A DNA stretch of 64,000 bases from the NCBI GenBank assembly GCA_021432635.1, contig MU270021.1:124001-188000 (forward strand). Reading direction: 5' to 3'. The notes beneath the pieces are model-generated. The model was not told the DNA's origin. It did not search any database and saw nothing but the letters and a program-made list of their open reading frames with translations. Each line of letters begins with the position of its first letter. Within the stretch, counting starts at the first letter, position 1. The position numbers were made by a program, and so were the translations under genes. This document shows, one piece after another, positions 57,729 to 64,000 of this stretch. The DNA is from Thozetella sp. PMI_491 (Eukaryota; Ascomycota; Sordariomycetes; Chaetosphaeriales; Chaetosphaeriaceae).

Positions 57729-58798
57729 ATGAATCCCTTGGAACAGCTCCGGGCTGCAGGTACTGTTGTCATTGCTGATACAGCAGACTTTGAGAGTTTG
57801 TCCCCCTCGTCCCTGGCATATCAATGGTGGCTGTAACATTTACTCGTGCAGAAATCACCAATTTCAAGGCTTCAGAGGGAACTACAAACCCATCTTTGCT
57901 ATACCAGGCGGCCCAAAATGCTTCCTACTCGTCCCTCTTGGCAGAGACTGTTGCCTTTGCGAAGTCTATGCCTACCTCGATCTCGGAAGCCGAGAGGCTG
58001 AGTGCTGCTGTCGACTTTCTAGCCGTGCAGTTTGGAACGCAGATCTACAAGCTCACTGGTAAGATCAGCACTGAAGTGGACGTTACTCTCTCGTTCGACA
58101 CCGCTGCGACTGTAGCCTCGGCGCTCAGAATCATCGATCTGTACACCAAACAAGGCGTTCCAAAGGAAGGGATTCGCATCAAAATCAGCGCGACTTGGGA
58201 AGGCATCCAAGCCGCACGAATCCTCCAGGCCGAGCACAATGTCAGCTGTCTAGTGACTATTGTATTCGGGATGACACAGGCGATTGCTGCCGCCGAGGCC
58301 GGCGTAGATGCAATCGCTCCCTACGTAGGCCGTCTGTCCGACTGGGGTGCGTTGAATGGTTTCAAGGGAGACTTGGGAATCTCTACGGTATCCAATATCC
58401 AGAACTACTTGCGGAAATACGGCTTTAAAACACAAGTTATGGCAGCCAGCTTTAGGAACGTGAACCAAGTCACGAGCCTCGCCGGCATTGACCTGCTTAC
58501 TGCTGCCCCTGCGATTCTAGAAGCAGTCGAGAAAGAGACGAACCCGATAGAGGCCAAATTGACTCCTGGGACGGGTAAGGATGAAATATTTGGTGTTTTC
58601 GCCGCAAAACCAGCTAACTTGGACATAGCTTTTACGGCTGATCTTGCCCAAGTTTCGTATATCAATAACGAAGCGGGATTTCGATGGGCTTTCAATAGTG
58701 ATGCCTGCGCCGTGGAGAAGTCGGCAGATGCTATGAGGAGGTTTGCTCAAGATACTCAAAAGCTAAAGGATCTCCTTTCTGCGGTGATATTAGGATAG
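57729..58798 (+). CDS. Transaldolase
   Basis: Two exons (57729-57795, 57852-58798) encode 337 residues. The first exon gives MNPLEQLRAAGTVVIADTADFE, the standard transaldolase start, and splicing restores KITNFKASEGTTNPSLL. Other family motifs: VDVTLSFDTAATVASAL, the Schiff-base Lys133 in RIKISATWEGIQAA (matching Lys132 of E. coli TalB), GRLSDWGAL, and AASFRNVNQV with GIDLLTAAPAIL. It moves a dihydroxyacetone unit between sugar phosphates in the non-oxidative pentose phosphate pathway, in the cytosol. A transaldolase inside a sugar-transporter/kinase cluster is probably a paralogue of the housekeeping enzyme. It has DVTLSFDT where DTRLSFDT is usual, a small oddity. Confidence 0.94.
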
Positions 58799-59468
58799 CG
58801 TATAGAGTAGTTAACTACCAGCTTGCCAAGCTTAATCTTTCTACCAAACCCTTTTGTGCTTCTCTACTCTCGATGTAAATCTAATGTTCCTCAGGTAGAA
58901 GGCACAGCCGAGTTCCTTCACATTTTAGCCCTTTCCACGTTAAGCAAAATTTCCGTGTGTACGAGTCGTTCGCGCAACTGTCTAAGAACCGGGAATCTCC
59001 TAGAGTGGAGTTTAGGGAAAATCATGCCACACTAACTGCAGCACACCTCCCCCCCCCTTCCATCGGAGGATCCCCCGATAATCTCCACTCATATATCCAC
59101 GCGGACCCAGAACCCCGCCTTAAAGCCCGACCTTTCTCCACAGCTTCACTTCTCCACTGTTTATTCTATGACACGCGCGTACTTGAACCACGACGGGGTT
59201 CCATGGCATTGCGTTGAATCAAGAAGTGACGGGGAAGCATCCGAAGTCTTTGCTGCAGTCTCATGTTTGCCCACTCGGTGTATTAGCTGCTGGGCCCACC
59301 CCCGCCCTCTACTGCGTCCACGAGAGCAGCCAGGGATAGCCGGTAGACGTTATAAGGGTCCATAGCAATCCGTTGATCACGCCGAAGACCAAGCAGAGGT
59401 GTATTGTGACTGCATCTACGCTTCATTCTTTGAACTCATTTCTCCCTGACGAATCTCCTTGCGACAAG
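58799..59468. other. Intergenic, upstream of the anhydro-sugar kinase
   Basis: Holds a C-run (about 59047-59056), the near-palindrome at 59062-59079 and no coding frame with family content. Confidence 0.5.
59062..59079. promoter_or_regulatory. CGG-CCG near-palindrome upstream of the kinase
   Basis: An 18-bp near-perfect palindrome, ATCGGAGGATCCCCCGAT, with one mismatched pair. It has CGG and CCG triplets as inverted half-sites, the form bound by Zn2Cys6 dimers, about 390 bp before the kinase ATG. Confidence 0.4.
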
Positions 59469-60819
59469 ATGAGCTACATTATTGGACTCAACAGTGGCTC
59501 CTCCTTTGACGGAGTGGACGCGGTTCTCTGCAAGATTTCCCTTGCCGAGGACGGCCATCCGGCACCGCCGGTCTACGTGGACGGCATCACGCGTGATTGG
59601 CCTGAGGAGCTACAGCCTCTGATTTTAAGGGCTTTTAATAATGACCTGACTATTTTTGAAATGACAAGGCTGAACTACGCAGCCGGCGCGCTTTATGCAG
59701 AGGCTGCCAATGAGCTTATGAAGAAGAACAACCTGAAATCTGAGGACGTCGATGTCATCGGATACGACGGTCAGACCATCTACCAGGAACCTCCCAACCG
59801 TGACCTGGAGCGCGCATATGTCGAAAGCGGAAACACGAGCCTCGTAGACCGGTGGCTCAAGGGAGGGTTTCCCTGCGGGTTCTTCATCGCCGAGTCCGGC
59901 GTGGTGGCGGCCCTGACGGATATCGACACCGTCACACAGTTCCGTCCGATTGACCACGCACTCGGCGGTTCCGCGGCGCCGCTCATGCAGTATCTAGACT
60001 TTGTGCTGTTTCGCAAAGAAGAGCCCACTGTCACGCTGAACATTGGCGGCATCGCCAACCTCCAGCTCGCGGACGCCGACCGCGCTAATATGATGGCTTT
60101 CGACACGGGCCCCGGAAATGTCATGATCGACCATATTGTGAAAGCCCGGACCGGGCGCGGCTACGACAAGGACGGCGAGCTTGCCGCGAAGGGTCAAATC
60201 ATCCAACCGCTGCTAGACCGTCTCATGAAGCACGATTTCTTCTCGCGCAAGCCCCCGCGCTCTGCATGGAGGTTGGATTTCGGCGCCTCTTTCGCAGACC
60301 AGATCCTCGGCGACTATGCCGAGGCATCGACTGAAGACCTGCTGGCTACTATGACACAATTTACCGCACTATCCATCACGGCGAGCATGGTAGACTTTGT
60401 CTTGCCAAAGGCGAAGGTTACACGCGTCATTGCTTCAGGCGGTGGCACTCGCAATCTCACTCTGCTGAAAAGCCTGAGTCGTGAGATGGCGAACCACGGA
60501 GTCAAGGTCTCGGTCAGTGACGAGATTGGAATTCCGGCTGCCTATAAGGAGGCGATCAAGTTCGCTACGCTGGCCTTTGCCAACAAGAGGCAGCTGGCTA
60601 ACAACATACCTGCTGCGGGAGGTGCAGTTAAGTTCGCCATTTTGGGAAAACTTTCGTGGGCGCCGGGTAGAGCCAAGAACGCGGGGGTGGTTCAAGATAG
60701 AGACCAAAGAGTGCTGGGGATCTCCAAACGTAAGCAGCTTACCCCGATTCTGCTCTCGTCTTGCTGTCTGCGTGACTAACTTCTATGGCACAGAGAATGG
60801 CGTGCATAGCGATACATAG
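59469..60819 (+). CDS. Anhydro-sugar kinase (AnmK/levoglucosan kinase family)
   Basis: Two exons (59469-60729, 60794-60819) encode 428 residues; the 64-bp intron has GTAAGC, GACTAAC and CACAG signals and moves the C-terminus to SKQNGVHSDT. Family motifs: YIIGLNSGSSFDGVDAVL (phosphate-1 loop), YDGQTIYQEPP, FRPIDHALGGSAAPL, LNIGGIANL, FDTGPGNVMIDH with the catalytic-type Asp212, YDKDGELAAKG, IASGGGTRN and DEIGIPAAYKEAIKFA. Bacterial AnmK hydrolyses and phosphorylates 1,6-anhydro-N-acetylmuramic acid; the fungal relative levoglucosan kinase does the same to levoglucosan, giving glucose 6-phosphate. As fungi make no peptidoglycan, an anhydrohexose such as levoglucosan is the likelier substrate, but scavenged anhydro-muramic acid is possible. 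The start is the first in-frame ATG. Confidence 0.88.
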
Positions 60820-61136
60820 TCATCCATATGATTGGCGTCTCTGGTCCATTTGTATGAAGCTGTGGTGTGCCAGTAGACTTCCTGGCTCTCGACAATGCAG
60901 GCAGTAGTATTTGCGCTACGTCCATTATATTGGATCGGAATAAATCTTCGCGATTTTAAAAATTTGCATCACCAACATCATCGAAAGGATGGCTTTAAGG
61001 CTTTAAAGGGTTTTAATGGGGTTTCTTTTTTTGTAATGGCTGAAGTGTTAGACACCAAGTACTCATTGTTTCGCTCCCATCCTCCATACGAGCCTCATCC
61101 CATAACCGTGCACGCCGCAAGATACCGGACAAAGGC
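60820..61136. other. Short convergent intergenic region
   Basis: 3' flanks of the kinase and the convergent GFA gene. I see nothing else in it. Confidence 0.5.
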
Positions 61137-61607
61137 CTACTCCCCCGGCGCTCGGGCCTCAGAAGGTATTCTAGTCGGGCCTGGGTTAACTCGCCTTTCG
61201 ACTCCTTCGATAGCACTCGGGGGCAGCATCCGACAGTTGACGCCAATCCGGTATTCGGGGCCAATGTACTCCTCCGTCCCTCTCCAATGGGTCAGGCAGC
61301 CACAGTGCCCGCAACGGTTGAACGAGAGGTCGCCATCGCTTTCAGGGTCGGATCGGATGTATTGGACAACCGTGTTGCCGGGAGCTGTTGTGACGGTAAC
61401 GTCGCGATTGAGGAAGTATCCCCAAATTGCACCATACTTGTAGCAGACGGTACACTGACATTCATTTAGCTTGCTCGGTTTGGACGGTATCGAGACCTGA
61501 ACGCGGCCACAGTGACACGTCGCGATCAGCGGGCCGTCCGGCGGCGCGGACGACGACGATGCCGGGAGCGTGTCGCCGCCGGTTGAAGGCTTCTCGTCAG
61601 ATGCCAT
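61137..61607 (-). CDS. GFA/CENP-V zinc domain protein
   Basis: Intronless, 156 residues. A polar N-terminal tail is followed by the GFA fold: ATCHCGRVQV (Cys-x-Cys), NECQCTVCYKYG (Cys-x-Cys-x2-Cys) and NRCGHCGCLTHW (Cys-x2-Cys-x-Cys), the zinc ligands of the glutathione-dependent formaldehyde-activating family. Relatives bind glutathione or act as carbon-sulfur lyases; many fungal members have no known substrate. It has no signal peptide. The last 30 residues are a charged tail (PSAIEGVERRVNPGPTRI). It is convergent with the kinase gene. A link to the sugar cluster is not evident from the sequence. Confidence 0.88.
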   Translation of the reverse strand: MASDEKPSTGGDTLPASSSSAPPDGPLIATCHCGRVQVSIPSKPSKLNECQCTVCYKYGAIWGYFLNRDVTVTTAPGNTVVQYIRSDPESDGDLSFNRCGHCGCLTHWRGTEEYIGPEYRIGVNCRMLPPSAIEGVERRVNPGPTRIPSEARAPGE

Positions 61608-62058
61608 TTCACGCTGTTAAGATCCGGAGTGTTCAAGTTGGCAGTATGCTCCTGCTCAGATTGCTGATGGTGAGTCATAATGTGACGATGTCGCAGCTCC
61701 TCACAGGGGTATTATATACTAGCTTCTACAGCTACTCGGAGTAGAATTACCCCGCAGATAACCAGTCTGACCATTGGTCCCAGGAGGGAACGTGTGATCT
61801 AAGTGGCGCTCATGAGAGAGAAAAAAAGGCCATTAGACGTTTCAAAGACTAGTATTTCTGGATATAGATGGTGTTTCACTAGAAATGTACCACTCAGTGA
61901 AGGATCGAGGGCTATGTCAAGGTGTAACACAAAAAGCAGTCCGTAATGTTGGAATTCGGCTCAATTGATAGCTTCTTGACAAACTCTGCACCAGTCTCTA
62001 CTGAAATAGGCTGGTGCCCCCATTGGTACCCAGATTTTCAAGCTCAAACCCCTTTTTA
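61608..62058. other. Intergenic
   Basis: 5' flank of the GFA gene and 3' flank of the secreted-protein gene. No coding or repeat signal seen. Confidence 0.45.
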
Positions 62059-62809
62059 TTAGTTCTTCGTCAGAGTAATGTCATCGAGACCGATAGTTGC
62101 GGCCAGTGCACTCCAATCGCACTGCAGAGCAAACTGTAGAGAGCCTGTGCTCGCTGTGTTTGTGGGCAGGCTCAGGGTCTGGGTAGCTTGGTAGTACCCT
62201 CCGCCTTCCGAGCTGGCATAAAGCGTGATCTGGCCAGCATTTACTCCACCAAGCGATGTCGAAATCCAACAGCCATCGAGGGGCATGTCGAAGATAGCGT
62301 AATAATAGGATAGCGTGTACCTATGTGTTGGGTATATTCGCGTTAGTAACAAGTCTCGATAATCATGGCAATGAGTCATTAATAAACGGACTATAGGACT
62401 TACGATCCGGCTGAAAGACCCGAAACGCTCTGGGTCAAGTAAGTTGGATTCTCATCACCGCCTCCTGGCCCGACGTTGCCAAGTTCACTGCAGGGAGAAG
62501 TGCGTGAGCCAGAGTCTCGTCTTCGAAGCAAAATATCGGCAAAGGATGCAGTGGGTCATGTGCCGTGGCAAAAGACTCGTTCACATACGCATAATAAGTT
62601 CCGCTACGCGGGAAGAAGCTTTGGAAGCCAGACGTCGACGCAGTAGAAACTGCCGCGAAGCCATCTCCGCTCTTCACCCAGGGACTAAAACTCCCCGTTT
62701 CGAAGCCAGGGTTGGAGACCAAGTTTGCGACTGAGCCGGTTGCGCCTAGTCCTAGCACCAAGGCCGCAGCAATGCGGGATGTTGAAAACTTGGTCGACAG
62801 TGAGAACAT
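62059..62809 (-). CDS. Small secreted protein with carbohydrate-binding-like fold
   Basis: Three exons (62809-62589, 62487-62404, 62320-62059) encode 188 residues with consistent phases; the first donor is GTATGT and the second GTAAGT. Residues 1-28 form a signal peptide (basic FSTSR, then AAALVLGLGATGSVA). The mature part starts NLVSNPGFETGSFSPWVKSG, the classic opening of CBM4/9-like and related jelly-roll carbohydrate-binding domains. Then come LTQSVSGLSAGSYTLSYYYA and a closing strand ATIGLDDITL, as in fungal secreted proteins of this type. No catalytic domain is attached. It probably acts outside the cell, perhaps binding a glycan; the ligand is unknown. It may be an effector-like or wall-associated protein. 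Confidence 0.82.
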
Positions 62810-63694
62810 GGCTATTTTCTTTAACTCGACAAATTCGAGTGCTTATGCTGTTGATAAATGGCAGATTCGCCTAGAAAACGGCCTGGGTGTAGGTAATTAA
62901 CAGAATATACGAATTCGCTTTGGTTCTGCTAAACATCTGGAAATGCACTGTCTTGCTGAGCCGGTGTTGACGTCTTTATACCTCCGCCACCAAACAGACT
63001 ACATTTGTGAAAAGTCAAGTCAACATGGCTACAAGGTATCATCTAGAGCGGAGCCGGACGAGACTTACATCTGCTTAATACTAGCTGAAAAGTGCATAAC
63101 ACGAGCTTACGGGGCGCCACACGGCATTGCCAGCTGTCGATTTACTGGAAGGCTGCATAAGGATTTCGCCGAGACATCGTAGAAGCGCCAAGAATTGAAA
63201 GTTATGGCACCATTCACTCGGAAACCTGCATCGGATTGACGATGGCACTCAGCTGCTGCTGATTGGGGCAAATTTAGCGAACACAGGCCTTTTCCGGACA
63301 GCTGAACCCAGCGGCATGAGACTCGTATCCTGGCTAAGCCTAAGCGGTGAGTTACATTTCCTTCTTAATGTTGTCCAATCAAGACGGAGGTAGAGTCTTG
63401 AGAACTTAGCTACATGTTCTATATATAAGATATCTGTGCTTATGGGTTTACCTCGGCAACTCCGAACGTAGTGCTTTGGTCTGAAGGCAGTCCGAGAGCG
63501 ATTGTTCCAGTCCTACTGGTCTGATGTGAAGGGATACTGCAAATTCTGAGTGCTGCCTGGTTTGAGACGACTAGCACCGAGCAGTAATTAAACACCACTT
63601 CAGCTGCACCTGGATATGGTTTGTCGATATTGGCCATGAAGTTGCTGTATAGATCGTCCTTAGATTAAGTTGGACCTGATTCCCTAACCGTCTC
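62810..63694. other. Intergenic with one doubtful small frame
   Basis: A minus-strand frame at 63440-63637 (65 codons, ATG start, MANIDKPYPGAAEVVFNYC) ends soon after a GAG-GTAAAC donor-like site, so it could be a first exon, but I found no clear second exon or family. No other signal. Confidence 0.35.
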
Positions 63695-64000
63695 CTAGTT
63701 TAGACAGCCCATCAACTTCCTAATCGCATCCCTACCATTCTGCTTGAGATCACGCGAACCGATTCCAGCCCAGACCCCTGACGGATGAGGTGGACTATCA
63801 ATCTGATCCCAAGATTCGCCGTTGAACTGGAACCATGCATCTTTCTCCTGGTCGAACACGTAGAGAGTACGCTTGTCCGGGTGCAATTGAGCGAACATGG
63901 TAGTTGCCCATGCAGTCCCGCCTGGTAACACATCCTCCCTGATGACGGTAACTGCATAACAGGCCGCAGCTCCATGCAACTTGGTAGTAGTTTCGTTGCA
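63695..64000 (-). CDS. Hypothetical protein, partial at the right edge
   Basis: The minus-strand frame is open from the window edge to a stop at 63695; an internal ATG at 63979 exists, but coding-like sequence (NETTTKLHGAAACYAVTV) continues through it to the edge, so the N-terminus is outside. The visible 101 residues include TLYVFDQEKDAWFQFNGESWDQ, PSGVWAGIGSRDL and a short helical end KQNGRDAIRKLMGCLN. I do not recognise the family. The aromatic WFQFNG pattern suggests a beta-sheet protein. Confidence 0.5.
   Translation of the reverse strand, partial: CNETTTKLHGAAACYAVTVIREDVLPGGTAWATTMFAQLHPDKRTLYVFDQEKDAWFQFNGESWDQIDSPPHPSGVWAGIGSRDLKQNGRDAIRKLMGCLN

Noticed and set aside
1-64000. Giant Starship-type mobile element
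   Set aside because: NLR-type genes are present, but I saw no tyrosine-recombinase captain (DUF3435) gene or element boundaries in the window.
1-64000. LTR retrotransposons or other virus-derived elements
   Set aside because: No reverse transcriptase, integrase, capsid-like frame or paired long terminal repeats were recognised.
1-64000. tRNA or rRNA genes and CRISPR arrays
   Set aside because: No cloverleaf-like or rRNA sequence was noticed by eye; the only tandem array (20035-20112) has contiguous 13-bp units without spacers.

Overview
This is a stretch of a filamentous ascomycete (Pezizomycotina-type) genome. The evidence is many genes split by short 46-130 bp introns with GTAAGT/GTATGT-like donors and CTAAC-like branch sites, Zn2Cys6 transcription factors, cytochrome P450s, a HET-domain gene, NACHT STAND genes and HRI1. 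I cannot place it to genus. It reads as accessory, lineage-variable DNA rather than a housekeeping block. Exon models were built by hand from open frames, splice consensus and phase agreement; they are not transcript-supported.

Layout. 1-7.2 kb: a Zn2Cys6 regulator running off the left edge, a DUF899 thioredoxin-like gene, an amidase with an intact Lys-Ser-Ser triad, and a second Zn2Cys6 regulator. The amidase lies between short inverted repeats with near-identical 8-bp flanks, which looks like a DNA transposon carrying a gene. 7.6-19.1 kb: a 10-exon SLIP-GC/dynamin-like large GTPase and two large genes I do not recognise, one with a clear internal duplication. 19.1-20.4 kb: AT-rich repeat debris with a 25-bp direct repeat and a 13-bp minisatellite.

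20.5-36.7 kb: an MFS exporter, HRI1, a P450, a Zn2Cys6/Fungal_trans_2 regulator, an AAA ATPase, a second P450, and an intronless retinol-saturase/carotene-isomerase-like flavoprotein fused to a ferredoxin-NADP reductase-like module. Apart from HRI1 and the AAA gene this resembles a set of tailoring enzymes with regulator and exporter, but no backbone synthase is present.

37-52.4 kb: a small hypothetical gene, then a recognition/cell-death block. It holds a 2201-residue NACHT-ankyrin STAND protein, a convergent HET-domain gene, and a second NACHT gene that looks broken.

53-62.8 kb: a compact sugar-catabolism block of Zn2Cys6 regulator, MFS sugar transporter, transaldolase and an anhydro-sugar kinase (AnmK/levoglucosan-kinase family), followed by a GFA-type zinc protein and a small secreted protein with a carbohydrate-binding-like fold. 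The most economical reading is import and phosphorylation of a 1,6-anhydro sugar. The right edge cuts an unrecognised gene.
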